Origin: Gorsachius magnificus
Lineage: Eukaryota; Chordata; Aves; Pelecaniformes; Ardeidae
NCBI GenBank assembly: GCA_034008185.1
Contig: CM067081.1
Location: 155,092,258 to 155,156,257, forward strand
Length of the DNA stretch: 64,000 bases
Reading direction: 5' to 3'
Shown: positions 1-12,334 of the stretch, piece by piece
How the letters are laid out: each line of letters begins with the position of its first letter
Position numbering within the stretch: the stretch's first letter is position 1
Made by a program: the position numbers and the translations under genes
The notes under the pieces: generated by a model
Seen by the model: the letters and a program-made list of their open reading frames with translations, nothing else
Databases searched by the model: none
Told to the model about the DNA's origin: nothing

Positions 1-2931
1 TAGACAGACCCAGGATATTGAAGAAACAATTTTAATTCTAAAAACCCATACACTTAGGAGCATTCAATGAATTGTTTAAAAACAAATAAAAGAGACAATT
101 CAGTCCAAATTGTCTGCTGCAACTACTTTCAGTCAAAATGTTGTGTTGGGATGTGATACAGAGGTGAAGATGGGCAGGGCAAAGGCTCAGAATCAAGGAG
201 AAAAAATAGGAGGCTGGAAGCACATGAACAAAAATGTGTATTCCAAACACATCTTCCCTAGATAACATAAAGATTTAACAAGTACATGGCCAGCAGGAGC
301 AGGGAAGTGATCGTCCCCCTGTACCCAGCACTGGTGAGGCCACACCTCAAATACTGTGTTCAGTTTTGGGCCCCTCAGTTCAAGAAGGACACTGAGGTGC
401 TGGAGCGTGTCTAGAGAAGAGCAACAAAGCTGATGAAGGATCTGGAGACAAGTCTTCTGATGAGCGGCTGAGGGAACTGGGGTTGTTTAGCCTGGAGAAG
501 AGGAGGCCGAGGGGAGACCTTATTGCTCTCTCAACTCCCTGACAGGAGGCTGTAGTGAGGTGGGTGTTGGTCTCTTCTCTCTGGTAATGAGAGATAGGAC
601 AAGAGGAAATGGCCTCAAGTTGTGCCAGGGGAGGTTCAGATTGGATACTAGGAAAAAAATTTTCACAGAAAGGGTTATCGAGCATTAGAACAGGCTGCCC
701 AAGGAAGTGGTTAAGTACCCATTCCTGGAGGTATTTAAAAGATGCGTGAATGTGGTGCTTAAGGACATGGTTTAGTGGTGGACTCAGCAGTGTTATGTCC
801 TAATGGCTGGACTTGATGATCTTCAAGGTCTTTTCCAACCAAAATGATTCTATGATTCTATTCTATGATAATCATAGCATAAAAAGACTGGTTAGTAGCC
901 CTGCCCACTTTGCTTCCCAACCCCAGGTACTCCAGGTCACTGGGACAGCTAATGCCGAGAGGAATCCCTGAAGAACACCGCATAAGAAACATGAAAAAAA
1001 AGTGTGGACCTTTACTAACAAGACGGCTTCCAGTCAAAAAAAAGTGAACAGAGGGAGTCACTCAAATGACCTAATTAAACAACCCTAAAGGATAGTAAAC
1101 CAATTCACTGCTGACTGCAGTAAAATAATTCATTTTCATTCCTGAGGCTCTCTACTAAAATGGTTCATATTTTTTAAAAGTCCCTTTTTCAGTGTTTTTG
1201 TGTTTAAGTGTGGTGCTTAATAAAAAGCTGCCCAATTAGATAAAATCTATTAAATAGATTTTTAATTATTTTGATTTTAAAAATAAAAGTATTTAAACCA
1301 CTTTTTCAATTTAAAAACTTTCACTGCAGATGTCAGAAAAATGAAATGTTTTCATGATTTTTCTCAGAGATCAACAGCATCTGCCTTCTAAATTTAGTCA
1401 CAGACTAAGTATCTCAAAATTCAATAGCAAAATAAATAGACAGTGGCCTAAGGCTATTATATACAGCAAGTAGAAGACCGTTCTTGCCAGTCTATTGAAT
1501 TTCAGTATCAATGAATTATGCTTAATAGCATGAACCGCGTTCTACAACTGTGAGGGACAGCTACAGAGAACACTGCATATCCCAGCGTTTTATGCCTACT
1601 GGGATACATGCACATATATCTGGGTAATGTAACATTAAAAACTTCATCTTTATGTGCATAAATTCTATCATTTTCCTATGTCATGAGTCATTACCCTTAC
1701 AATACAATATACAGACTGAAAGGACTGACCCAGCCAAAGTCTACCAGCTCCTCCCAGGATGCCTGCAAGAACTGGATTACAAAAAAAACTCCCCTACAGC
1801 AATAAAGGTGCTGCAATTGGCTTTCAAAATCTTACAGTTTGGAAGTTTAGAGAAACACAAAGGGACGTGACTTCTGAGCTGGAAGAACACTCTTCTTGCT
1901 GCAGGATCTAAGTGAAATTCCAGCAACAATGGACAAAGCAAACACCTAAGGCTAAGCAAGGCAGGGGGAAGGTTGACCAAAGAAGCCAATATAAATCTCT
2001 AAGGAAGGATGACGTGTAGCTTCTGTCACGTTACTGAATATGATTGGAAATTCTTCATTTTTCTTCTCTAAACCAAACTGTGTGGGCTTCAGAAATTAAG
2101 TTGCAACTTGGTTTCCTGCTTAGAAAGTAAACTGGGTCACTGGTGAGAGGAGACAGGGATACCTGAAAAAAAGAGTAAGTCTATACTGCTGGTGAACTAC
2201 AGGCGGAAAAGCTGTGGGAAGACAAAAGCATATCCAGGGGGGCACCTGCACCCTAACAGCAAGTTTGCTAGGCATAGCCTAGTCACTGGTCAGCCCTTCT
2301 GCTTAAAAGACACAGGAAGGACCTACAATGTGCAGGCAACCTCTACAGCCTTTGAGCATCTAAACATGACAGCTCAACCATATCTGTGAATTATAGCATA
2401 AACGTCCAGAAGACTTGGGTGGGAGGGATCTGCTGTGAATGAATCAGAAGAGATCAATGAAATGTGATGAAATTCTTTCATGTACTTGGAATGTATCTAT
2501 TTTCATTCTGTTTTATTCCTGGCATGTTTTGGTAGAAAGTGCCGCACAAATAAAACTTTCATTTTAATTCATTTTAATTTTAGTTTTTAAAAATTTAATT
2601 TTAAACCTACAAGTCAATGTGGTATACTGACAGCAGGCAGAGTAGACACTTTATGCCTGACAGTACAAGTCATCTCACTAAGAATGAACTGCTTTATAGA
2701 TAAAAACTACTTTTTGTGCATTATCAAGGAATTGTAGTAGTTCATTCTAGACCTGGGAATTACATTTCCCAGATATTCCAGGTCACTAGGCCTTTGGTTT
2801 TAGAATTTATTCAGCTCAAGCACATTATCACCTCATAAAAATGCAGCACCCCTAAGCTATCGATATTTATGTAGGCTAGTTATCCTGCTAACAAAAAAAA
2901 TTGCACTCTTACTTACAGAGACTGTACGTAC
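1..2931 (-). other. Partial intron 7 of KIAA1549
   Basis: Non-coding sequence 3' of exon 7 in gene orientation. It holds the CR1 copy at about 286-869 and otherwise AT-rich unique DNA. I read the minus strand for the next family exon and saw no in-phase acceptor with matching product. Confidence 0.8.
286..869 (+). mobile_element. CR1 LINE, 3' fragment
   Basis: Sense-strand CR1 landmarks run in order: tacccagcactggtgaggcc, gagaagagcaac, gcctggagaagaggaggccg, ggttcagattggatactagg, caggctgcccaaggaagtgg, gatgatcttcaaggtctttt, and the terminal units tgattctatgattctattct. The copy is 5'-truncated, as usual for CR1, and has no intact reverse-transcriptase frame. It lies antisense to the host gene, inside intron 7. 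Divergence is moderate. Confidence 0.93.
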
Positions 2932-2991
2932 CTGTTCTCACCCAGGAAGATTTCATCAACTGAGACACATTAAGCTTAGGATAATGAAAGG
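2932..2991 (-). CDS. KIAA1549: KIAA1549 exon 7 (short conserved ectodomain exon)
   Basis: A 60-nt exon, easily missed because it is so short. The acceptor is ctgtttttccctcag|CCTTTC and the donor is GAACAG|GTACGT. Joined to exon 6 the split codon becomes CCC and the product reads PFHYPKLNVSQLMKSSWVRT, about 16 of 20 residues the same as human KIAA1549 from memory. It enters and leaves in phase 1, so the length (divisible by three) makes it skippable without frameshift. One sequon (NVS) is present. The next family exon (beginning VLLGVMEKQ in human) was not found between here and position 1, so it lies outside the window with the transmembrane and cytoplasmic exons. Confidence 0.93.
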
Positions 2992-5639
2992 CTGAGGGAA
3001 AAACAGAATGGAGGAAAAACATCCGTAAGAACAGTGTTCTCAACAACATACATAAGAAAAGAAGCCACTTCATAATTTATACTGTCAGTAAGCATCTTAT
3101 TTACACAGATGCATTAGTACTCCTGAGGCTATGCAGACACAACGGTAAGGAAAGCGCTCCAAACATATGCTCCCCGGTCCGTCTCTGAATAAAAAGAAGC
3201 TAACTGAAGCAGTCAGATTTATTACCTGAAAGATTTCAAGCTGCTGTACCGAGGTCATTGCTCCTAGAAATTTAAAAGCTCACTGTCTGAACCGTGACTC
3301 TTACTGAGCTAGCTGCAGGATTGGACTTTTGCTCAAAGGGCAAAGAGGCAACTCATGAGTGTCTCAGAATGAAAATAAGACCTTCTTTGAAGCAGAAATT
3401 GCATGGAAACACTAAGTGTAAAGCAGAAAACTGAATATATCTCATTTGTGTTCCAGACTTGTGCAGGGGGCAGCATTTAAAAAACACCACATTGATAATT
3501 TCTTTTTTACAAAAGTCACAAATAAATGCACGTAGAAACATTGCTGTAGACAATACTCATGGCTTTTGTGTTTGGCTTCATGGCTCCCAGCTTTCTTAAT
3601 TTCTCAATTCTTTCAAAAAAGCTCTGCTCCAGAGTGAAATCCTTGCCCCAGTGAAATAAATAAAGTCTATTTCCACTGACTTCAGTAGGGGTAAGATTTT
3701 TCCCAAGGTTTCCACTGGAGAGCAGTAAAGACATGTTGGGAAAGAAGTGAAGATGGGGGCTGGGCCAACAGTTTCCTCAAGGGAAGTCTTAAGCTTCACT
3801 ATGGCAGTAAGAAAAAGGAAGGGTCTTAACTTCTCAAAATATTTAATCCAGATGCAGTTTGTTAAGCATTATATAAAGGTTAATTTTAAAACCATTTCAT
3901 GGATAGAAAGAACGCAGCGCATAACAATTAGAAGACCTGGTCCATGGTAGGTCAATTTAGAGTAAAGATGTCCTGTCTTCAGTTGTAGAATAGTTTGCCA
4001 CGATTGCATGTTTCAGAGAAACAGAAAATTACCATTTTTCTAATTTCGTTATGAAAGAATTTGTAGAGTAGCTGACCTCTGTGTACCTAAAAACTGATTC
4101 TTTTGCCCCTTGAAAAACTTGTACATTTTTTCCTAAAGCAAGAGCAAAAGAATTACTAGCTAGGTTGCACCTTTTATTTTCATAGATTTATAAATAGTCC
4201 CATGGGAAAAAAAAAGAAGAAAAATTTGTTATTCCACCTTTATTGCAATAATTGCACCACTAGCGTCAAGAGAACCACATGGGAGATACTTTTCAACTTA
4301 CTATTCAGAAGGGTATCAGAACATGAGCCTTTATTCTGAACAGGAAACATCGGCCCTCTGTACACTGACCAAGATGCATCGAATTTTGAAAACTCTCAGA
4401 AACACAAAAAGCACCTCACGGTCCATTTAAACAAACACATTTATTTTTGGCATCCTGCTACACAATTCTTCAGATCACAGAACTTAGATTGGAGTTCTAT
4501 TTACGCTGGTCATGCAATTGTTTACTTCATTTTAGAAATACAACGTGAACAAAGAGGCATAAACTGAACTGCATCTGTTGTTTTTCCAAAGCATGGAAAG
4601 AGCAAGATAAGAAAATCAAAAACCTTCCAATGACCATAAAACTTTGAACTGCTGGCAGTTGTGAGTTTTTTCTTTTAAACCAAAATCATGTTTTGCCTCA
4701 ATACTTAATTTGCTCTTCACACTTTTTCTAATTAGTACTTGAAAATGATTTAATTCATGCAAATTGCCGGATGACTATTCACTTAAACTTTTCACAGAAT
4801 TAATGAAATTTAAAAATAAACCAACTTGAGCAGAAAATCTTGAAATTTAAAAGGAAGAGGTGCCGTGATCATTGGCAACTAAGGCTGGGTTCTAAAACCT
4901 GATGAAGAATGCATGAAATGACGGACACTTGTGCAACTGAGACCATGCTCAGTAGTCAGAAAATCCAGGCTCCAACTCTTATTCCACAGGTCACTCAAGT
5001 GTCTCGCCAACACACATACAGCCAGATCCTGAGCTCAGCTGGAGTATGTGCAAGATTCCTAATGCCCCCCCTGGAACTAAAGATTAAAACCAGAACAGCC
5101 TGATTGTTATTCTGCGGGGGAAGTTGGATAGACAAAATGCAATTATTAGTTAGATTGCAGCTGGTCCGCTAATGACTACAGATGCATTAATGATGTAGAT
5201 GCTATCATCATTAGAAGATTCTAACACGCAGCCCTGAAGCACCATACTGCGTAACAGCATTGATTCAACACTGACTGAAAAGGCAAAGGGTCACCTAGTC
5301 ACCCAGAAACCTCCTGCCAGCAGTCAGAAGCAACATGGCCTTCACCAGATGCTCCAACAAGTATCTCTCTGACCCTATCCTCTCATACAGAGACGTGTGG
5401 GACCATGCAGGATAGAACCGGTGCCATACTGGTTGTTCCTATTTCTGATAAATGGAGAAACCGCAGAAAGCATGGAGGGATTGCAGTATTTGGAATGAGA
5501 AGGCATCAACTGAAAAATAAGATTCCATGCAAATATTGGGGTGCAGGCAATAGTAATGCACTGTATCTGTCAAAAGTCTGATCCAAAATCCACATGGACA
5601 AAAATTGCCAAATATTTCTGCAGTCTTTGGACTGTATCA

Positions 5640-5705
5640 TACAATCATGGTCGGAATTGATGATCTTAAAGGTCTTTTCCAACCTAAATGATTCTATGAT
5701 TTTAT
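5640..5705 (+). mobile_element. CR1 LINE, very short 3' tail
   Basis: Only the end of the element is left: ttgatgatcttaaaggtctt, then ttccaacctaaatgattcta, then tgatttta. It is the same end as the copy at 869, in the same orientation, with almost no body. Confidence 0.85.
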
Positions 5706-6742
5706 ATTTTCCTATTGGCCTTGCAACATCTCCAAGATATCTGAAATAGATGCTACTCACCAAAGTGCTACTTACAGCACTAAAAAAATGGCAAGTTCCA
5801 AGGCAACTCTCTATATTTTAAGTCATAATAAAAACAAAGAGATTTATTCAGAGTAAGTTCATGAAGGCCAATATTCCTCACCTAGTCCACCGCTAGCCCT
5901 TGCCCGCGCGCAGAAAAATCTTCCAGCCATAAAGGCATACCAGTATTTTCTTTCCTATTGTTTTTAATGAACTAGCACCCAAAACCTGTGACTAGACTTG
6001 GTTTTCTTTCTGCTGACATGTGGTTCATGACCATCTAACCAGTTTACAATCTAAAATGTGAGATGTAAGGTGGACAATGCAAAATAAGCATGCAGGAAGG
6101 TGTAAACTGAACATTTGAATGTAAGCATGTTGCTGAAGTCACCTAGAAGTCTGTGGGGGAAAGAAAAAAGTCTGGAAGTTTCCAGGCTTGACCACTCCAA
6201 CAGCCCTGTTCCTGCACAGAACAGTCCATTCTGTCAAACTAACAACTTCCATTACCAACCCTGACAAAAAATTCCTGTTGTTAATGATGTACTGCACAGA
6301 GACAACCCACACAGTTAAAAGTATAAACAGTACATATTAGTTATGTGAAAAATCCAGTGAAAGGACTGTGTTTGAAAGGCGATGTGAGGTGAACAAGCAT
6401 CAGGGAGCAAATACATTCCTTTAAACAAGGCTCATAGTCGGGATATTGAAGGCAAGGTCTCACTTCACTTAACAGTGTTGAGATACAGTGACATTACAGA
6501 AGTAGCTTTTCCTCAGTATGAATCAACTTCAACCCCCTGAAGCTCAGTACCTACAAATCATTCTTTTTTTCAGATGCAGACTATAAAACTTACAAAATCA
6601 CATACAGAGTCCTCAGGGGAAAAAAAAAAAAAGTCACTGCCAAGAGTATTAACTGTTACCATGCCTGATAACTAAGGCACAAAAGGCATAGAACAGCATG
6701 GCAAGGACCATTTCCTATTTACATATAAACAATAATATATGT

Positions 6743-7313
6743 TGTCCTGGTTTCAGCTGGGATAGAGTTAATTTTCTTCATAGTAGCTAGCATAGTGCTG
6801 TGTTTTGGATTTGTTACTAGAAGAATGTTGATAACACACTGATGTTTTTAGTTGTTGCTAAGTAGTGCTTAGACTACTCAAGGACTTTTTGAGCTTCTCC
6901 TGCTCGGCCAGGTGCATAACAACCTGGGAGGGAGCCACAGCTAGGACAGCTAACCCAAACTGACCAGAGAGCTATTCCACACCATGTAACGTCATGCTCG
7001 GGGGGAGTTAGTTGGTCGGCCAGGGCGAGAGGGATTGGGGCTCAGGGAGTGATTGCATCTCAGGACAGGCTGGGTGTCAGTCAGCGGGTGGTGAACAATT
7101 GCATTGTGCATCACTTGTTTTGTATATTCTGTATATTCTCTTACTGTTATTATTATTGCTATTGTTATTCTTTTCTCTTATTAAACTGTCTCTATCTCAA
7201 CCCACGGGTCTTACTTTTTTTTTTCCGATTCTCTCCCCCATCCCACTGAAGGAGGTGGGGAGTGAGCAAGCGGCTGTGTGGTGCTTAGTTGCCATCCAGG
7301 TTAAACCATGATA
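6743..7313 (+). mobile_element. Solo LTR of an avian endogenous retrovirus (ERVL-like)
   Basis: A 571-bp element starting TGTCCTGGTTTCAGCTGGGA and ending GTTAAACCATGATA, where the usual terminal CA appears mutated to TA. It is bounded by a 5-bp target duplication TATGT (6738-6742 and 7314-7318), the size expected for ERVL-class integration. An ATTAAA poly(A)-type signal lies near 7181 after a TTATTATTATT stretch. There are no internal gag, pol or env sequences and no second LTR, so this is a recombined solo LTR. It sits antisense to KIAA1549. Short open frames inside it are chance. The start and body match an LTR I remember as widespread in birds; the family name is not certain. Confidence 0.88.
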
Positions 7314-8320
7314 TATGTAGACATAAACATATGTTTATATGTTGCATATAAACAATAAAGTATGTAAATTGTTTATGTGTAAATGTATAAACATCCAAAA
7401 TTCCCCCCAAAATTCACACTGAAAAGCAGGGGGTTGCATATTAATTTGCACAGAACAAAGCAGCTACCTATCTAAGGAAGATCTTCACAACACCTTCCCT
7501 GCTATGACTCCTCTTGCAGACCAAGGGACAGCATGAAAGAGAGTTCAGGGCCTAGAAAACAAAAACATTTAGGCATCTTCCTGCTGAAGTAGCTTTGAGG
7601 ATCTGGCTGTTGGTCATCCTCAACAGACTGCTGAATAAGATGCCTCAAGGAGGATCTGCCCAATGCTGCTGAGCCTTTGGACATGATTTCTGGCTCTGAA
7701 TGCTGAAGATCTAAAATCCTTTGGCTCAGTATACAGTCAACAGCAACAGTGCAAGAAACTGCAGAAACAGCTAAAAATAAGCAAGTGCGGTTGCCTTGCT
7801 TATAAAAGCGTACAAGCTACATTTATTATTGTGCTTGCTGACAGATGGACCCGTAGCTCTAACAAGCTGAGAAACTGTGTTCCTACTTTGCTGACTTATC
7901 AAATGGCACCATGTCTGGCGTTCCAAAACAGTGACTATGAATGTGCCGAAGCACTACTGAGATCAAACTAGACAAGTTCAGATCAAAATGAGCTGTTCTG
8001 CAGTGGGCTCAATCTACAGTAAATATGCATCCCTCTAGCAACATGCAAGTCAAATCAAGGAGCATCCTGTCAGCATTTAGGGTACCATAGCCACCAAAAC
8101 CGCATGTTTTCTACACTGCAAACTTGGGGAAGATCTCATCTTTCCTAAAAACTCTGATTTACTAAATTGAAATTGAATATACTTATTCTATTTTGATTAA
8201 TCACATGTATTTATTTGAATTCAAAATTAAAAGTTTTGAAAATACAGTCTAGACAAATTTGACAGCAGTCTTCAAAATTTCTCCGTCAAACAAACTAAGA
8301 GACGCTACCACCAACAAACT

Positions 8321-8376
8321 CTGGCTAAGATCTCTGAGGCAAGTGCTGTGGCAATTCTGGCTAAGATCTCTGAGGC
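8321..8376 (+). repeat. 20-bp direct repeat, 36-bp period
   Basis: ctggctaagatctctgaggc occurs exactly at 8321-8340 and again at 8357-8376. The perfect match suggests a recent local duplication. The surrounding sequence may be a degraded retroelement, but no family was recognised. Confidence 0.9.
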
Positions 8377-10600
8377 TCTCTGTTGGCAACAGTAATTCAA
8401 TAAACTATGGCAGCAGTCAGGTGGGGTCATTGCAGGCAAGGGTGTATACGTAGCTTGTTTGGTTGCCATCATTCCCACAACTGGGGATGTGCACCAAAGC
8501 AGTAGCATTTTTCAAGAGCTCCAAATATGAGAGTCTGGGAATGAAGTGTGTATCACGATGGACTTAGTCATCACTTAGGAGATACTCTGTCTTCCTACAC
8601 TAAGGGAGGACTGAGAATTTGAGGATTTGAGGTTCAGTAGTGTTCGGAAGACTTGTTATTGAACAAAGTTATAGACGTATCTCACCCACAGGCTGGGACA
8701 TGCCACTGCACTGAGGCTAAATTTGCTGGGCCGTAACAGCCAACAACTACACGACTTCTTTGCAAATCCTCAGAGTAGTCAGGAAAAGAGGAGAAATCCT
8801 AGTGGGGCCTTTTTCCAAAGGCACTGCCTGACCTCCTTATGCATTCCACTACTTTGCACGGCTTTCTCATTAACATGTGAGCTATCACAGAGCTCCACTG
8901 GCACCAGCCAGGAATCGGCCACGCACTATAAGCACGCAGGTAACACAGGGAGAGCTCCTGCTATGAGCACTGAAGAAATTACCTTCAAATTTCCTAAGTA
9001 TCATCAGGAAAGGAAAAAAAAGGAGAACCGTGTACATGCATGTTTAACAGGAATGTTTTTCCTCTATGACCAGCCTGTCTTTCGGGATATATCTGCCTTG
9101 GTAGAAATTCTCTTATCATTTAATTGCACTGCAGCTCCATTGCACAATCCAGAAGATGGATTCTCAGCAAGGGGCAACCTGCAAATTCACTACAAGTATC
9201 ACTCCAGAATATGTAGACAAAACTAAAAACTGTAGGACCAGGTGTGCATAATCACAGGGAAAAAAAAGCCCCACAACACCAAAAATATTACCCAAGAGAC
9301 TAAAAGTAATAAACTCTAAGGCAAAGGTGCAAAAGAGACTATGCAGGGTAAAGAGAAAAATCTTTCAAGCAATCAAGGAAAGAGCAACATTTGATTTGAA
9401 TTCAGTGAGAGATAAAGACCCTGGCCCACAACCTGAGAAGTTCTGTGGTCTCACAAGGAACGGAAGAAATGCTAGCCATCTATGGACAGGGATTTCTCAA
9501 GGCTTTGGTCCTGACTCAGTTAAATACAGCTACCACTGCACAGGTACAGTCTGTGTAAGACCAAGTAAGAGCAAAAATGGTTAAAGGAAATGAGTCAACA
9601 ACCTTATACGTTTTTTAATTGACTACAGGAGCAGAGGGCTCAAAAATGCTGGAAAATGAAAACAAGTTTCAAAAAATCAGTACATTTAAACTACTTCTAG
9701 TCACTGGGTAAGTTAAAATTAAAAATCTGCATTGGAAAGCACAGTGAGACAGGAGAAAAGGGGAATTAATCAACTGAGTTCACAGTAACACCCACTAAGG
9801 GGGAGAGGCAAGTACTGTTCTCTCATAATCTTGCTTACATTCATGAGTCATTTCTGTCATGAACAATCCATTAGCGGAGAGTTTAGAAACTTGGCTTATT
9901 TATGAGCCTGAGGTCATCTGAAAAATCTAACCAAACGTAAGTTGTCAAGGCTGTGTCAAGAAAACTCCGCTATGCAGGCGGTTCCCATCAATGTAAGTTT
10001 AGGATGGCCATAGACTGGAAAAAATTACTTGCAATTTAAGTTGTACACAAGGAGCAAGAGATATACTTAAAAGATATTAGACTACTCAAAAAAGCAGTGT
10101 TGCTGACTAACAGATAACCCAGACAGACTATATGGGCAAGTATAAGCTTATGTTGCCATTGTCCCAGACTTTCTAGAACTCAGAGCCACAGTTAAGTGCA
10201 ATGCAAAGCCCAAGGCAGTAAACCCTGATGAGAAGCAGCAAAGGCCTCTGTAAACATAACCACAAGACACGCACCTTGGATTGCACTTCACAGCAATATT
10301 GATCGAAGTGACTTTTTTTTAATTAATCTGGACTAAGACCAATGGACTAATGAAGCCAGGTTAAATGCAACTGGCCTAGCACATAAGGAAAGGATTATGA
10401 CAAAAGCATCAAGTTGCTGTAACACTGATATGCAGTATTTGAGCAGAGAGGAACACGTATTTGATCTACAGAATTCATGATACAAGCTAGATACCTGAAG
10501 CTGCATTATCACTTCTGCACAAAATTACTTTAAAACTGTAGAGAGGAAAAAACTCTAAAAAAAAAGTATTTTGCAGTCTTGGCAAACAGCAAATACTCAC

Positions 10601-10784
10601 GTTCGGCAATTTGCTGCACAGGAAAGCCCAGGTAGAAACTGAATTCCACCACAGACAAGTTTCTTAGCTGCTCACTGACTTCGGACCCATTTAGAAAACC
10701 GTATCTATCTCGGATGGCAAAAACAATGCTCACGGGTCCTTGTCGAAACGCTACCCCAGGCCTGCTCAGAGTTATATTCAGTAT
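10601..10784 (-). CDS. KIAA1549: KIAA1549 exon 6 (conserved ectodomain, SEA-like pattern)
   Basis: A 184-nt exon. The acceptor is atcttgtcttttcag|ATACTG and the donor is GCCGAAC|GTGAGT. It enters in phase 0 and leaves in phase 1. The product starts ILNITLSRPGVAFRQGPVS, continues IVFAIRDRYGFLNGSEVSEQ and ends LRNLSVVEFSFYLGFPVQQIAE. GFLNGSEVSE-LRNLSVVEFSFYLG is almost unchanged from human KIAA1549 in my recollection and is the strongest family signature in the window. Three N-glycosylation sequons (NIT, NGS, NLS) are present. The strand-turn-helix look around GPVSIVFAI and LNGSEVSEQL recalls SEA domains, but that is inference. The codon split at the donor (C) is completed by exon 7 to Pro. Confidence 0.95.
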
Positions 10785-12206
10785 CTGAAAAGACAAGATT
10801 GAAGCAGGGTCAGCAAAATCAAATCACTGGCATTTCCATTCCTTCCTTGACAGAATTTTTTTTTTTCCTACTATGAAGGTGGGGCAGTTCACATCAAAAC
10901 AGAGTAACATCTCTTCCAGATTGATTCAGCCTGCTGAGTTGCAGAAGAGGCAACATTACATGTGAATTCCTCTTCCAAGAGTTATCCTTTAAGGTCAATC
11001 ATAATCCAGAATGAACTGAAAGCTACAGTCTAGAAAATGATGAAAAAACCCACCTAGAGAGACAGTCAGCAAAATAAATCTACTGATAAAGAAATGTTAG
11101 ATGAATATCAAACTGTGTGGAACAGACAGGAAGAGACTGTGGTAAAGAAAATGGATGTTCTCTTGGTCAAAACCTCCTGCACCAATGCATGCCCAGACCC
11201 CACCACTGGTTAGAAGCCTTATACTGGCACCAATGTACACAGCAACTGTGTTCATGTAGACAAACCTCTTCCAGACAGTAAGGAAGTATTTAAAATAAAA
11301 GTTAGCTAAGCTGATAGTCCAAGAAATTGCTTTGCGTGTTCTGTCTTCAGTCTATCCAGTCACATTGTGTCTTTAAGTTGTACAGTTCTGAGCACTTTAC
11401 TATACGTACTATATAGTACTTTAGGTACTATAAGGTTTACACCATTTTTCCTGCTATGATTTTATTTTAAGGTACCACAGATGGGCATTTATGGTGCCAG
11501 TTAAATAACACGATACAATTTTTACTAATTTTGGTATTACAACAAAGCTAGATTAAATTTAAGAATTCAGACAGAAGAGGGAGTTGGTCTCATTAAATTG
11601 AATTACTGACTTTCCAGGGAATTTTAAGCTCTGCTATGTGATTCAGTATCTAGCACATATGCAATACATTTCATATGTGAAGTTCCAGTAGCAGCTGTCA
11701 TGGCCATCACATACTGCTGCAAGTATTTCTAGACCTTGGAAGCAACTAGCATGTTTGCTCACATAATGGCAGAGTGCATGTAAGTCCTATATTCCCTAAG
11801 AGGATCCCCTGAGTGGCAATGAAACCTGGAAGTTGTCTTCCAACAAAAACATTCTAACCATACCCAACTCTGTAATAGTAAAATTTGATGGGAATTACTT
11901 TGATAAGGCTGGGGCAGCCTTTATATGAAAAAGTATAATCCCTATTATATTCAATAATGCTTCTGGATATAAATCATCATCTTAGATAATTTTTTCAAAA
12001 AGCTTGAAACCAGAGGGGTATGTGGTGCCGTATTATTTTGTAGGGGAAAAAATTCCTGATTTCACGACAAGCCTCATAGTTCTACATGATCTAGATGGCA
12101 AGTGGTAGCCAGTGAACACCCAACTCGTTTTACTGGCTGGACAAAACACAGACAACCAAAGGTGAGGAGAAAAAGGGACAGACACAAAACATGCTAATCT
12201 TCTTAC
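10785..12206 (-). other. Intron 5 of KIAA1549
   Basis: Unique AT-rich sequence of 1.4 kb between exons 5 and 6. Nothing beyond splice signals was recognised. Confidence 0.85.
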
Positions 12207-12334
12207 TTGCACAGTGAAGTTGTAGAACTCCTGGTGTTTGCTCACTTCCATGAATGCCATTGTCAGTCCTTTCTCAATGCGGCGGCTGAAGTTGCAGAAC
12301 CCAACATCAACGTTCCGAGGCACAAACTGAAGCA
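12207..12334 (-). CDS. KIAA1549: KIAA1549 exon 5 (conserved ectodomain with single Cys)
   Basis: A 128-nt exon. The acceptor is tttttgccttcag|TGCTTC and the donor is GTGCAA|GTAAGA, a slightly atypical donor because the last exon base is A. The two first bases complete the Val codon from exon 4. The product is VLQFVPRNVDVGFCNFSRR, then IEKGLTMAFMEVSKH, then FYNFTVQ, ending in phase 0. LQFVP, GFCNF and RIEKGL are hallmarks of the KIAA1549 family. The single cysteine of this exon (GFC) and the one in YVC at the end of exon 2 are the only cysteines in exons 3-7 and the last 50 residues of exon 2, so a disulfide between them is plausible (inference). Sequons NFS and NFT are present. Confidence 0.94.

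Larger units (their letters stand above)
2992..10600 (-). other. Intron 6 of KIAA1549 (7.6 kb)
   Basis: The longest intron between identified exons. It contains a CR1 tail at about 5640-5705, a solo LTR at 6743-7313, a 20-bp direct repeat at 8321-8376 and a homeobox-site-rich stretch at 5135-5220. No further exon was recognised, and the exon 6-exon 7 phase leaves no room for a constitutive exon whose length is not a multiple of three. Confidence 0.85.

Noticed and set aside
7012..7311. Plus-strand 99-residue frame with poly-Leu tract
   Set aside because: It lies entirely within the solo LTR; the Leu/Tyr run is the translated TTATTATTATT stretch.
8723..9226. 167-residue plus-strand frame in intron 6
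   Set aside because: No recognisable domain, no promoter or splice context, low-complexity composition. Length is within chance for 64 kb.
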